Source: Agathobacter sp. (GTDB taxonomy: Bacteria > Bacillota > Clostridia > Lachnospirales > Lachnospiraceae). Taken from it: a stretch of DNA of 58,169 nt. Under the pieces are notes generated by a model that ran no database searches, had not been told where the DNA came from, and was given only the letters and a program-made list of their open reading frames with translations. Below, in pieces: positions 24,873-34,251 of this stretch (position 1 is the first letter of the stretch; the number at the start of each line of letters is the position of its first letter). Position numbers and translations under genes: made by a program. The stretch spans positions 1 to 58,169 of the forward strand of contig JAFQRZ010000010.1 of assembly GCA_017409825.1 (NCBI GenBank), given 5' to 3'.

Positions 24873-26663
24873 ATGAAAAAAATGAATTCCAAAAATAAAA
24901 CCTTTCATAAAATATTCGCCGTTCTGTTTCTCGTGCTAATATTCGAGCTGGCTTTATTTGTACTGATTTTTCCTGACCGTGAATATTCCGAAAGTGAAAA
25001 ACGCCCCTTGGCTGCTTTTCCAACATTAAGCTTGTCTACCATAACAGATGGTTCCTTCATGGATGGTATCGAGGATTGGCAAGCAGACCAGTTTCCATTC
25101 CGTGATCAACTGATGCAAATCAAATCCCAGCTAAACATTTGGATGGGCAGCATTCGTTCTCAGGACGTATATCGCTGCGAGGACGGTTCTCTTATGGAAG
25201 CCTTTCAAATGCCTTCCGAAGACACCTTAAAAGCTCAGGCAGAGGCAATGACAGGCTTTGCCTCCCGTTATCCAGATACCTCTTTTTACTTTTGTCTGGC
25301 ACCAACTGCAATATCTGTTCTGACGGATAAATTGCCTACTGCAACACTCACCGATGACCAGAATCAATACATTGACTATATGCAGGACAAATTTAGTACC
25401 GTTGGGAAGTTTATCGATGTAAGAAAGATTTTTACAGAGAAAAAAGATTCAACAGAGCTATACTACCACACAGACCACCACTGGACAACAGATGGTGCTT
25501 ATCTTGCATGGCAGGAAATTTACAAAGCAATGGAATTAACCAGTGAAGTAAACTACACTTCCGGCGTTGTGTGCAATACATTTTTGGGCTCACTCGTATC
25601 TGCGAGTGGCTTTCCAGCACAAAAGTACGACTCAATAAAGATTTATATACCTACAGAAGAACCTGTATATACTGTAACTTATACAAATTCACAGACCATG
25701 TCTGCATCGGTCTATTCCATGGAGCATTTATCTGGAAATGATCCGTATGAGGTATTCTTCGGTGGCAATCACCCAAGGCTTCAGATTCGCACAGGTGCAG
25801 ACTCCACACGCAAGCTCCTCATAGTGAAAGACTCCTACGCAAACTGTCTGGTTCCTTTTATGCTTCATGATTTTTCTCAAATTACTATCATTGATGCAAG
25901 ATATTATTCGGATGATATCGATATGGAAATGCAAAGTCAAGGTTATACCGATGTGCTGTTCTTATACAATGCCAACACCTTGTCTGAGGACAACACCCTT
26001 GTTCCAGTTCTTAACAATGTGGCCGGTTCTCTAAACACACCATCGGAGGACACCTCCACAGAAGAAGACACTTCAGAAGAAGCTACCACGAAATACACCA
26101 TTGATGACATTGCATTTATTGGAGATTCCAGAACATTGTCTCTCTCCTCTGGTGGCCGCTTAGCATACCAACTGGTGCCTAGCACCTCTACCTACGCGAC
26201 CTGGGGTGGCAAGATTACCGATGATACAGCAAGTGACAACACACTTGCAGCTGCAAAGGCGGGTAAAAAGGTCGGCATCTTCTGGTTCGGCATCAATGAC
26301 GTACAAAGCAGCGACCATGCCCTTCGGGATGATGCGAACCAATTCCGTAGCAACTACGAAAAGCTTATTGATTTATATCGAAAGAACAATCCAGACAGTA
26401 AGATTGTCATTCTTTCTATCCTTACTACCAGCGTGCATGAAAAGGATTACTATGCAAAACAAAATGAAAACATTGCAGCTTACAATGCACAATTAAAAGC
26501 ACTCTGCTCGGAAAAAGGATACACCTATCTCGATATTACGAAGCTTTTTACCGGCGACGAATGCTTTGCAGAAAATGACTATATTCACTTCTCAAAAGAC
26601 TGGTACGTAAAGAATTTTATTCCATTTATTTATAATCGTTTCAATATCGAGTTATCTAACTAA
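24873..26663 (+). CDS. DHHW (AlgX/AlgJ-like) protein fused to an SGNH domain
   Basis: This 596-residue protein has one N-terminal membrane anchor (about 12-34) and two enzyme-like modules. The first (about 60-385) is DHHW-type, with YHTDHHWTTDGAYLAW (198-213) and LLIVKDSYANCLVPFM (315-330). The second (about 408-590) is a classical SGNH hydrolase with IGDSRT (416-421), FGINDV (472-477) and DYIHFS (569-574). A Ser/Thr/Glu-rich linker (388-406) joins them. AlgX-type proteins transfer acetyl groups from the MBOAT partner to a polysaccharide, so this protein may carry two transferase or esterase sites. It is the last gene of the operon. Confidence 0.85.
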   Translation: MKKMNSKNKTFHKIFAVLFLVLIFELALFVLIFPDREYSESEKRPLAAFPTLSLSTITDGSFMDGIEDWQADQFPFRDQLMQIKSQLNIWMGSIRSQDVYRCEDGSLMEAFQMPSEDTLKAQAEAMTGFASRYPDTSFYFCLAPTAISVLTDKLPTATLTDDQNQYIDYMQDKFSTVGKFIDVRKIFTEKKDSTELYYHTDHHWTTDGAYLAWQEIYKAMELTSEVNYTSGVVCNTFLGSLVSASGFPAQKYDSIKIYIPTEEPVYTVTYTNSQTMSASVYSMEHLSGNDPYEVFFGGNHPRLQIRTGADSTRKLLIVKDSYANCLVPFMLHDFSQITIIDARYYSDDIDMEMQSQGYTDVLFLYNANTLSEDNTLVPVLNNVAGSLNTPSEDTSTEEDTSEEATTKYTIDDIAFIGDSRTLSLSSGGRLAYQLVPSTSTYATWGGKITDDTASDNTLAAAKAGKKVGIFWFGINDVQSSDHALRDDANQFRSNYEKLIDLYRKNNPDSKIVILSILTTSVHEKDYYAKQNENIAAYNAQLKALCSEKGYTYLDITKLFTGDECFAENDYIHFSKDWYVKNFIPFIYNRFNIELSN

Positions 26664-26671
26664 ATGAAGAC

Positions 26672-26712
26672 AAAAATTAAGGGCTTGAATTTCTTCAAGC
26701 CCTTGATTTTTA
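26672..26712. terminator. Bidirectional terminator between the acetylation operon and rpmF
   Basis: AAGGGCTTGAA (26679-26689) pairs with TTCAAGCCCTT (26694-26704), with A- and T-rich flanks on both sides. It serves the plus-strand operon and the minus-strand ackA-side rpmF transcript. Confidence 0.9.
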
Positions 26713-26723
26713 CATTTTTCTAA

Positions 26724-26903
26724 TTAGTCCTGTGCAATAATTTCTTTCTTATTGTAGCTTCCACAGTTTTTGCAAACTCTATGAGGCATCATTAATTCAC
26801 CACATTTGCTGCACTTAACTAAAGTTGGAGCAGACATTTTCCAATTAGCTCTTCTCTTATCTCTTCTTCCTTTAGAAGATTTATTCTTTGGACAAATTGA
26901 CAT
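26724..26903 (-). CDS. rpmF: 50S ribosomal protein L32
   Basis: This 59-residue protein starts MSICPKNKSSKGRRDKRRAN and has a zinc ribbon with CSKC and CKNC, so it is the zinc-binding form of L32. An in-frame start 60 bases upstream lies inside the DUF177 gene and lacks family similarity; the ATG at 26903 with AGGAGG is correct. It forms an operon with DUF177, the typical yceD-rpmF pair. Confidence 0.97.
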   Translation of the reverse strand: MSICPKNKSSKGRRDKRRANWKMSAPTLVKCSKCGELMMPHRVCKNCGSYNKKEIIAQD

Positions 26904-26907
26904 TTGT

Positions 26908-27432
26908 TTACACCTCCTTAAATTTACTAAATATATCTTGGATTGCTGCCATTCTTGGATCAAGTTCTGTTCTCTGGCATCCGCAGTCGCCCTTATTCAA
27001 GTTCGCACCGCAGACTTTGCAAATTCCTTCGCAGTCCTCTTTGCACAGAACTTTCATAGGCCAGTTCACCAAGATCTCGGCGTAGACAAGTTTATCTACA
27101 TCCAGCTCGAATCCAATCAGGTAGTCATTTTCTTCCATTTCATCATCAATCAATCCGCTTTCTGCAATATCCAGCTTCTTGTCGATATCGAAACAGATTT
27201 GTGTTGGAACCTCTTCCAAGCATCTGCCACAAGGAATACTTAATGTCACATCTACAGAACCTCGGATAAACAATGTCTTGTTTTCTTGGTTCGTGATGGT
27301 AAGCACCACTGGCGACTTCTGCAAAATAGGGAAATCTCCCAATCTCGACTCAAAAGAAGTAAGTTCAATGGAAACCTCTTCCGAAACTTCTTTGTTAATT
27401 GATTTTACAACCTTTGAAATATCGATAATCAT
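26908..27432 (-). CDS. DUF177 (YceD-family) protein
   Basis: This 174-residue protein belongs to the DUF177 family that is almost always encoded just before rpmF. It has a beta-rich domain and a C-terminal Cys cluster (CKEDC, CKVCG, CGCQ near 140-160) that could bind a metal. The family has been linked to 23S rRNA accumulation or ribosome assembly; the exact role in this organism is unknown. A consensus promoter lies directly upstream, so the pair can be expressed without ackA. Confidence 0.9.
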   Translation of the reverse strand: MIIDISKVVKSINKEVSEEVSIELTSFESRLGDFPILQKSPVVLTITNQENKTLFIRGSVDVTLSIPCGRCLEEVPTQICFDIDKKLDIAESGLIDDEMEENDYLIGFELDVDKLVYAEILVNWPMKVLCKEDCEGICKVCGANLNKGDCGCQRTELDPRMAAIQDIFSKFKEV

Positions 27433-27458
27433 GATATTCTCCTATTCACACCTTGTCA

Positions 27459-27487
27459 ATTATACATACCATATATTGGTTTGTCAA
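27459..27487 (-). promoter_or_regulatory. Consensus sigma-A promoter of DUF177-rpmF
   Basis: On the minus strand TTGACA (27482-27487) and TATAAT (27459-27464) are separated by 17 bp. This is a full consensus promoter, consistent with strong ribosomal protein expression. Confidence 0.9.
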
Positions 27488-27513
27488 CTACTTTTTCTAC
27501 AACTTTTCGATTA

Positions 27514-28704
27514 TTATACTAATGCTACAGTTTCACGGCAGATAGCTAATTCTTCGTTTGTAGGAACTGCAAGTACAGTAACCTTTGAATCTGCTGTAGA
27601 AATCACACCTTCTTCACCACGAGCAGCTTTATTTGCTTCTTCGTCAAGTGTAATTCCTAAGTATTCGATTGCTTTAACGATTTTGCCTCTTGTAACAACG
27701 TCATTTTCACCACATCCAGCTGTGAAGCAGATTACATCTACACCATTCATAGCTGCTGCATAAGCACCGATGTATTTTACTACACGATATACGAATGCAT
27801 CAAGTGCAAGTCTAGCTCTGTCATTTCCTTCTTCAGCAGCTGCTGCAAGGTCACGGAAGTCACTAGATACACCAGAAATACCTTCTACACCAGATTTTTT
27901 ATTTAATACGTTCATAACTTCTGACAAGCTCAAGTTTTCTTTCTGAGCGATGAAATCTAAGATAGATGGGTCAACGTCACCAGAACGTGTTCCCATGATA
28001 AGTCCTTCAAGTGGAGTAAGACCCATAGATGTATCTACAGATTTACCATTCTTTACTGCACAGATAGAAGCACCGTTACCTAAGTGGCAAACGATAGTCT
28101 TGAGATCTGCAACATCTTTTCCAAGGATTTCAGCAGCACGTTTTGATACATAGCTGTGGCTTGTACCATGGAAGCCATAACGACGAACTGCATATTTTTC
28201 ATAATATTCGTATGGAAGAGCATATGTATATGCTACATCTGGCATTGTCTGATGGAAAGCTGTATCGAATACTGCTACCATAGGAACATTTGGCATAAGT
28301 TCCTGACAAGCACGGATACCGATTAAGTTTGCAGGGTTGTGAAGTGGTGCTAAATCATTACATTCTTCGATTACAGAGATAACTTCGTCTGTAAGTACAG
28401 TAGATGTAGCGAATTTTTCTCCGCCATGTACTACACGATGACCAACAGCTTCGATAGCTGAAAGATCAGCGATAGCTCCTGTTGTAGGATTTACTAATGC
28501 GTCTAATACAAGCTGAATTGCCTGTTTGTGTGTTGGCATAGCTGCTTCTGTCACTTCTTTGTCACATCCAGCTTTCTGATAAATAAGACGTCCATCAATG
28601 CCAATTCTTTCGCAAAGACCTTTTGCAAGTACAGCTTCTGTCTGAGAATCGATAAGCTGATACTTCAGTGATGAGCTACCACAGTTAATTACTAATACGT
28701 TCAT
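27514..28704 (-). CDS. ackA: Acetate kinase
   Basis: This 396-residue enzyme makes ATP from acetyl phosphate. ASKHA-fold motifs are visible: [15 protein letters not shown] (3-17), [29 protein letters not shown] and THLGNGAS-like [12 protein letters not shown]. Pta, its usual partner, is not in this window. It lies upstream of DUF177-rpmF with an 81-bp gap, and it is divergent from tmcAL. It is also a source of acetyl phosphate, while the nearby O-acetylation operon consumes acetyl groups; a functional link is only a guess. Confidence 0.98.
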   Translation of the reverse strand: MNVLVINCGSSSLKYQLIDSQTEAVLAKGLCERIGIDGRLIYQKAGCDKEVTEAAMPTHKQAIQLVLDALVNPTTGAIADLSAIEAVGHRVVHGGEKFATSTVLTDEVISVIEECNDLAPLHNPANLIGIRACQELMPNVPMVAVFDTAFHQTMPDVAYTYALPYEYYEKYAVRRYGFHGTSHSYVSKRAAEILGKDVADLKTIVCHLGNGASICAVKNGKSVDTSMGLTPLEGLIMGTRSGDVDPSILDFIAQKENLSLSEVMNVLNKKSGVEGISGVSSDFRDLAAAAEEGNDRARLALDAFVYRVVKYIGAYAAAMNGVDVICFTAGCGENDVVTRGKIVKAIEYLGITLDEEANKAARGEEGVISTADSKVTVLAVPTNEELAICRETVALV

Positions 28705-28756
28705 AGTTTTACCTCTCCTTAGATTTAAAATTTATTTTGCATAAAAATCTACTGTA

Positions 28757-28786
28757 ATTATACTCCTTTTTGTTATATAATGTAAA
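28757..28786 (-). promoter_or_regulatory. ackA promoter
   Basis: On the minus strand TTTACA (28781-28786) and TATAAT (28757-28762) are 18 bp apart. The same 28705-28825 gap also holds TATAAT on the plus strand (28776-28781), the probable -10 of tmcAL. Confidence 0.65.
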
Positions 28787-28825
28787 GGCAAAATGAAAAT
28801 TTGAATGTATATTTAGGAGTACATT

Positions 28826-30067
28826 ATGAAAGTTGTCGGAATCGTAGCAGAATATAATCCGTTTCACAACGGACATCAATATCAAATAGACAAAATCAGA
28901 AAAGAAACCGGGGCAGATTATGTCATCATCGCCATGAGCGGAAATTTCTTGCAGCGAGGCGTTCCTGCCCTCACTGACAAATTCACCCGTGCAGAAATGG
29001 CATTGAAATGTGGTGCCGATTTGGTTCTTGAAATCCCAACACTTTGGGCTACTGCTTCTGCAGAATATTATGCGCATGCAGGTGTAGCACTGCTTGCAAG
29101 TACTGGTGTCGTAACACACCTTGCTTTTGGGGCCGAAACCGATGATTTAGATGCTTTACTTCAGGTATCTTCTATCCTAAAAAATGAACCAGATGTATAT
29201 CGTGCCGTTTTATCTAACTCCATCCGCACAGGAAATTCGTTCCCTGTAGCTCGCAAAAACGCATTAATTACTTCACTGCCACTTTTCGCTACCGAAAAGC
29301 TGGACGAGCTTTTGGATAATCCGAATAACATCCTGGCACTCGAATACTTAAAAGCATTGCCAAATTCCATTGAGCCAATTCTTATCCCAAGAGAAGGTGC
29401 TGGATATCACGACACAGAAATCAACACAGAGTTTCCTTCTGCAAGTGCGATTCGTGAAGCAATTTGGGGCCGTGATGGTGATGTAGATATGAACACACTC
29501 GCAAATGCTATGCCAAAGGAATCGTTCTCTTTACTGAAAAATGCGTTAAAATGCAATCAATTAATAGAGACAAACGATTTTTCGGACAGTTTAGGCTACT
29601 GCCTGCTTGCCCAGGCTGGGAATGGTTTTGCTTCCTTCGCGGATTGCAATCAGGACTTTTCCAACAAAGTAAAAAATAACCTAAACAACTATGTGTTATT
29701 GGAAGACTTCATTGATGCCTTAAAAACAAAAGATATGACTTATACAAGAATCAGCCGCTGTCTCTTACACATTTTGCTTGGCATCAAACAAAGCGATTAT
29801 ACCATTGGACGTGCCATCGGATTCGCGCCATATCTTCGTATCCTTGGGTTTAAAAATGCATCCTCTAATCTACTTTCGGAAATCAAACGCAAGGCTACTG
29901 CTCCACTTATTTCCAAAGCAGCGGATGCGAGCACCTTGCTTGATTACGAAACGAATAAATTCTTTGACAAGGATGTATTTGCTTCAAATCTATATTACCA
30001 GCATGTGGCTAGAAAATCAGGCACAAAACCTAGAAATGAATATACAAATCAGATTATAATACTATAA
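28826..30067 (+). CDS. tmcAL: tRNA(Met) cytidine acetate ligase TmcAL
   Basis: This 413-residue protein has the HIGH-like nucleotidyltransferase start VGIVAEYNPFHNGHQYQI (4-21), then MSGNFLQRGVPALTDKFTRAEMAL and SASAIREAIW. The YlbM/TmcAL family activates acetate with ATP and makes N4-acetylcytidine at the wobble base of elongator tRNA-Met. It is next to ackA, which produces acetate, but this order is widespread in Firmicutes and need not be meaningful. It ends at a strong shared terminator. Confidence 0.95.
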   Translation: MKVVGIVAEYNPFHNGHQYQIDKIRKETGADYVIIAMSGNFLQRGVPALTDKFTRAEMALKCGADLVLEIPTLWATASAEYYAHAGVALLASTGVVTHLAFGAETDDLDALLQVSSILKNEPDVYRAVLSNSIRTGNSFPVARKNALITSLPLFATEKLDELLDNPNNILALEYLKALPNSIEPILIPREGAGYHDTEINTEFPSASAIREAIWGRDGDVDMNTLANAMPKESFSLLKNALKCNQLIETNDFSDSLGYCLLAQAGNGFASFADCNQDFSNKVKNNLNNYVLLEDFIDALKTKDMTYTRISRCLLHILLGIKQSDYTIGRAIGFAPYLRILGFKNASSNLLSEIKRKATAPLISKAADASTLLDYETNKFFDKDVFASNLYYQHVARKSGTKPRNEYTNQIIIL

Positions 30068-30069
30068 CA

Positions 30070-30107
30070 AAAGTGCTGTCACAAATTGATATTTGTGACA
30101 GCACTTT
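30070..30107. terminator. Bidirectional terminator between tmcAL and aroB
   Basis: A perfect 17-bp stem, arms 30070-30086 and 30091-30107 around a 4-base loop, between converging genes. Confidence 0.93.
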
Positions 30108-30111
30108 GCAT

Positions 30112-31224
30112 TTACATCTTCTCAATAATTTCTCTTACCACATCTTCTTCAATCGTCTTCGCATATACCCCAGGTGAAAATTCTACTACATTACCGATGC
30201 CTTTCTGCAATACGAAACGCAGCTTGCCTGAACGCACCTTTTTGTCCGTATATAATTTCTGTATCAGTTCTTCACGATTGATATATGCTGGAATCGTGGT
30301 TGGTAGACCCGCTTTTTCTAATAGACTAATTACTCTAGCAACCTGTTCTTCTGTCATATACCCAAGGCTTTCCGAAAGAAGTGCCTGTGCGACCAAACCA
30401 ATCGCTACGCCTTCCCCGTGGAGCAATTTATAATCACTTACCGTTTCAATTGCACGCCCAACCGTATGTCCAAGATTAAGAATCTCTCGAAGTCCTGATT
30501 CTCTTTCATCCTGCATAACAACCTTGTATTTAATCTGGCAGTTGTTTTCTGCGATGTATTCGCAGGCAAACTGACTAAAGGACATGATATCTTCCATATT
30601 TTTTTCCAGGAATTCAAACATATCCTCACTTGCCATACAGGCATGTTTGATGGTTTCTGCCATTCCACTCTTCACTTCACGTTCTGGCAAAGTAGCCCAT
30701 GACGCAATGTCGATATACACCTTTTCAGGCTGATTAAATAAACCAATTAAATTCGTCGCAAGTGGTGTGTCCACTGCTGTTTTTCCACCGACAGAAGCAT
30801 CTGCTGCTGCAAGAAGCGTCGTCGCATAATTAATAAATGGAACCCCTCTTCCATAAGTACCTGCGATAAATCCCGAAATATCGGTTACTACACCACCGCC
30901 CACAGCGATAATACAGCAATCTCTGCGATATCCCTTTTCTAACATCGCATCCTCGATACGCGCCTTCGTTTCTCTCGTCTTACTTTTTTCTCCGGCTGGA
31001 AATACAAACATATCTACCTCATACCCAGAACGAAGTAATTTTTCACAAATTGGTCTTGCATACGCATCACTGACATTACTATCGGTAATAACAGCAAATT
31101 TACGAATATTACCCACTAAACCTCTCTCAATATCAGTCACCAGTTTATTTTTTAAATCATATCCGATTTCAATATCATAGCTGTCATCCACTACTTTTTT
31201 TAATTCTACATTAAATACACTCAT
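30112..31224 (-). CDS. aroB: 3-dehydroquinate synthase
   Basis: This 370-residue protein is the second enzyme of the shikimate pathway. It has the NAD-binding PAGEKSKTRETKARIE segment, VGGGVVTDISGFIAGTYGRGVPF, and the metal-binding LNLGHTVGRAIE and LLHGEGVAIG. No other shikimate genes are adjacent. It follows the EAL gene with a short gap and may be its cotranscribed neighbour; its downstream side ends at the bidirectional terminator. Confidence 0.97.
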   Translation of the reverse strand: MSVFNVELKKVVDDSYDIEIGYDLKNKLVTDIERGLVGNIRKFAVITDSNVSDAYARPICEKLLRSGYEVDMFVFPAGEKSKTRETKARIEDAMLEKGYRRDCCIIAVGGGVVTDISGFIAGTYGRGVPFINYATTLLAAADASVGGKTAVDTPLATNLIGLFNQPEKVYIDIASWATLPEREVKSGMAETIKHACMASEDMFEFLEKNMEDIMSFSQFACEYIAENNCQIKYKVVMQDERESGLREILNLGHTVGRAIETVSDYKLLHGEGVAIGLVAQALLSESLGYMTEEQVARVISLLEKAGLPTTIPAYINREELIQKLYTDKKVRSGKLRFVLQKGIGNVVEFSPGVYAKTIEEDVVREIIEKM

Positions 31225-31233
31225 GTCACTCTC

Positions 31234-33576
31234 CTAGTTGTCCTTTTTATCTTTTACTTTTGCGATAATCGCCTTCATGTCTCCATACGGATACGTTTCT
31301 AAGTATTTTTCGAAATCCGCCACCGGCATTGGTTTCGCATAATAATATCCCTGTACCATCTGGCAGCCTGCGGCTTTTACCATTTCCACATCTTCTTTGG
31401 TTTCCACGCCTTCTGCAATCACAGGCATACCCAAATCATTGGCAAGTGTAATTACACTCGAAACGATTTTTTCTGCACGCTTACTGTCACCAGTCTTTTC
31501 GAAGAATTTCAAATCCATTTTGAGTAAATCCACTTCAATTTCTTTTAAACTGTTCAAAGAAGAATATCCGCTTCCGAAATCATCAATTTCAATAATAAAA
31601 CCATACTCCTGCAATCTTCGCACCAATTCCATCTGTTTCTTCACATCCAAAACAAATGCCGTTTCTGTAATCTCCAATTTCAGATGTGCAGGGTCAACAT
31701 CATATTTTTCCACTAACCCCGTAATGCTTTCATACAAATCTGACAAATAGAAATCCTTTGCGGAAATATTTACTGCAATCGAACGTTCGTAATATCCTTC
31801 TTCCTTCCACTGCGCGAGCTGTCTGCAAGCCAATTCCCATACATAGTAATCCAACTTGGCAATCATGCCGTGGTTCTCAAAAATTGGAATAAACTCGCCT
31901 GGGAATACAATACCGCGACCTGGTTTATTCCAGCGAATAAGTGCTTCTGCACTTACTACACGCTGCGCTTCCAAATCCAACTGAGGCTGAAGATAAATCA
32001 CAAACTCATCATTCAACAGTGCTCTGTCCAGCTCATCCAAAGTCGTCGTTTCGTGAATTCTCTGGTTTAAGATCTCCTCTTCATAATATGCAATCTCTTT
32101 TTGCATATCTCCTTTCATGGACTCCACTGCCATAAAAGCTCTATCATACATACTATCCACATGCAGGGTCGGGTCAATGATTTCGTACACACCAATATAG
32201 CAATGCACTTTCATCGAGTAGTTCTTTCTTTCCAGCACTCCGTGCACAATCTTTAAAAATCCCGCTTCTTCAAAATCTGCCTTCGGAATCAAAAGTGCAA
32301 ATCGGTCTGCTCCGATTCGCGAGAACACCCATTTTCTACGACAATGCTCACGATATGCCTGCGCAAATGCCAAAAGTAAATCATCTCCCGTAGAAGCACC
32401 CAAAATCTCATTAAATAACTTAAAATGATAGATATCTGTTGCAATCATCAAGAATCTCTCTTCTGGATTCTCACGAAGTGTTTTTCCCGCAATCTCAAAG
32501 AAATAATCACGATTCCAAAGCCCTGTCAACTGATCACGGGTTGCATACAGCATCGCTTCATCCTTTAACCGCTCCTGTCCACTAATATCTGTATATACAA
32601 TCAAAGTGCCTACAAAGCGTTCCTTTTTGTCCCACAATTCCTGCCCATGGATTAAATATGTTTTTCCATTTACAATTTTGGTACGTGTAAATTCGCGTTC
32701 CTTTTCGCGTCGCTTACTTCTTTCTTCAATCGTATAGTGCAATTCATTTTTCTGAACATACTCACGCATTGGATAATAGGTATATACGCCAAGCATTCTT
32801 TCTGCAGCCTCATTATATACCTGTAAATTATCATTATAATCAAACATAAGCACTGGGTCTGTCATATGATTGATAGCAAATGTCTTCATACGTACTGCTC
32901 GTAGCAATGGATACTCGAAATAGATATAATACGTACAAATCACACACAAGGAAACGATAATAACGGAAAAGAAATTAACATTTACCAAGAATATCTTGCC
33001 CATTACCAAACACAATGCCCCGAGTGCAAACGCAATACTGCTTCCCAAATATCGCAAACGATACACGCGTGCAACCATGCGTGCTTTTCGTATCATCACC
33101 ACAACAACCATTGTCAAAATAAAGCTACATCCCACCAAATGCAGCAACGATAACCATGTCCATTCTACGACAATCACTGTGTTGCTGCCGATGTCCCATG
33201 GCTGAAATGCAAAAAACTGTTCCGTAAATGCATTAATCAACAGGAGCAAATTCTCTATTCCAATCAATACTACACTAACTTTTGCATTCGTCTGCAGTTT
33301 CACCTGCCAAGAATGAATGCGTTCGTATGTATACAACAAAAACAAATAGCATATCCAGCTTTCCAGAATCATCACAAGTGCGTGAATCACCTTTAATATT
33401 TGAAAATCACTAACAAACAGAGACATCATATAACATACATTCATAAATATGCCTAACATCAGTTGAGTCCCAATACGTTTGGTGTTTTGTACATGATTGC
33501 TCATAAGCTGCATCAGCAAAACCGCCAACACAATTATGATAAAAATAAATAAGATTGCTAAACTACTCTTCTCCAT
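31234..33576 (-). CDS. Membrane GGDEF-EAL cyclic di-GMP phosphodiesterase
   Basis: This 780-residue protein has about seven N-terminal membrane segments (1-225, 7TM-type receptor), a PAS-like region (about 235-345), a GGDEF domain and an EAL domain. The GGDEF signature is degenerate (RIGADRFALL near 419), so cyclase activity is unlikely. The EAL domain (about 525-765) keeps SAEALIRW, NISAKDF, LEITET, IDDFGSGYSS and IAEGVET, so it should hydrolyse cyclic di-GMP. It ends 9 bp before aroB and starts 22 bp after the RNase H gene, so the 34-36 kb genes may be cotranscribed. Confidence 0.92.
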   Translation of the reverse strand: MEKSSLAILFIFIIIVLAVLLMQLMSNHVQNTKRIGTQLMLGIFMNVCYMMSLFVSDFQILKVIHALVMILESWICYLFLLYTYERIHSWQVKLQTNAKVSVVLIGIENLLLLINAFTEQFFAFQPWDIGSNTVIVVEWTWLSLLHLVGCSFILTMVVVVMIRKARMVARVYRLRYLGSSIAFALGALCLVMGKIFLVNVNFFSVIIVSLCVICTYYIYFEYPLLRAVRMKTFAINHMTDPVLMFDYNDNLQVYNEAAERMLGVYTYYPMREYVQKNELHYTIEERSKRREKEREFTRTKIVNGKTYLIHGQELWDKKERFVGTLIVYTDISGQERLKDEAMLYATRDQLTGLWNRDYFFEIAGKTLRENPEERFLMIATDIYHFKLFNEILGASTGDDLLLAFAQAYREHCRRKWVFSRIGADRFALLIPKADFEEAGFLKIVHGVLERKNYSMKVHCYIGVYEIIDPTLHVDSMYDRAFMAVESMKGDMQKEIAYYEEEILNQRIHETTTLDELDRALLNDEFVIYLQPQLDLEAQRVVSAEALIRWNKPGRGIVFPGEFIPIFENHGMIAKLDYYVWELACRQLAQWKEEGYYERSIAVNISAKDFYLSDLYESITGLVEKYDVDPAHLKLEITETAFVLDVKKQMELVRRLQEYGFIIEIDDFGSGYSSLNSLKEIEVDLLKMDLKFFEKTGDSKRAEKIVSSVITLANDLGMPVIAEGVETKEDVEMVKAAGCQMVQGYYYAKPMPVADFEKYLETYPYGDMKAIIAKVKDKKDN

Positions 33577-33598
33577 GTCTTCTCCTTAAGCAGTCATT

Positions 33599-34234
33599 TT
33601 ACCCCTCAATTCCGACTGCTTCCTTTGCCAATCGATCCGCTTCTTCATTTCCAGCAACACCAGAATGTCCTTTTACCTTTTGAAACGTAATCGTTATCTG
33701 GTTTCTCACACGTTGCATAAATTCATAATAGGCTATCGTACCAGCTTTGTTACGCTTCCAACCTCCAGTTGCCCACATCTCAATACCCATGTAGTCATAA
33801 TAAATCACGAGTTCTTTCAATCCTAGCTCTATCGCCTTCTCAACTGCCGCCATACTACCTAAGATTTCTCCCGCTACATTTCGCATAGTCGCCATCTCTT
33901 CTTCATTCCCAGAGCCTTGCAGAATATGCTTTTCTCCATCAACCACCAGAAATCCACCATATCCATACACACCTGTTGTTACATTATATGAACCATCCAC
34001 GAAAGCATAAGTCCCTGCATTCGTCTTCGCAGACGTAGTCTCTTGTATCATACACGCCTCTTGCTCCAACTGCACATATTCTATTCCCTCAAGGAAGGCC
34101 TCTGCTTCCGCAATACTTCCAAAGCTTTTATATTTCGCCCCTGGGTATCCATCTACCATAGCCTTACAATCATCCCATGATAAATAAATCCCTGGCGTTT
34201 TTCCTACTCGAACTGCATAATATTTCTTAGCCAC
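33599..34234 (-). CDS. Ribonuclease H with viroplasmin-like N-terminal domain
   Basis: This 211-residue protein begins with a caulimovirus viroplasmin-type RNA/DNA-hybrid binding domain (KKYYAVRVGKTPGIYLSWDD, then GAKYKSFGSIAEAEAFL, residues 2-50). It continues with an RNase H1 domain with catalytic residues in YAFVDGSYN, AGEILGSMAAVE, YYDYMGIE and the final EEADRLAKEA. It removes RNA from RNA-DNA hybrids. The layout is that of Firmicutes and eukaryotic RNase H1. It sits between two cyclic di-GMP genes without an obvious functional link. Confidence 0.94.
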   Translation of the reverse strand: MAKKYYAVRVGKTPGIYLSWDDCKAMVDGYPGAKYKSFGSIAEAEAFLEGIEYVQLEQEACMIQETTSAKTNAGTYAFVDGSYNVTTGVYGYGGFLVVDGEKHILQGSGNEEEMATMRNVAGEILGSMAAVEKAIELGLKELVIYYDYMGIEMWATGGWKRNKAGTIAYYEFMQRVRNQITITFQKVKGHSGVAGNEEADRLAKEAVGIEG

Positions 34235-34251
34235 GTTTCACACTCTCTTTA

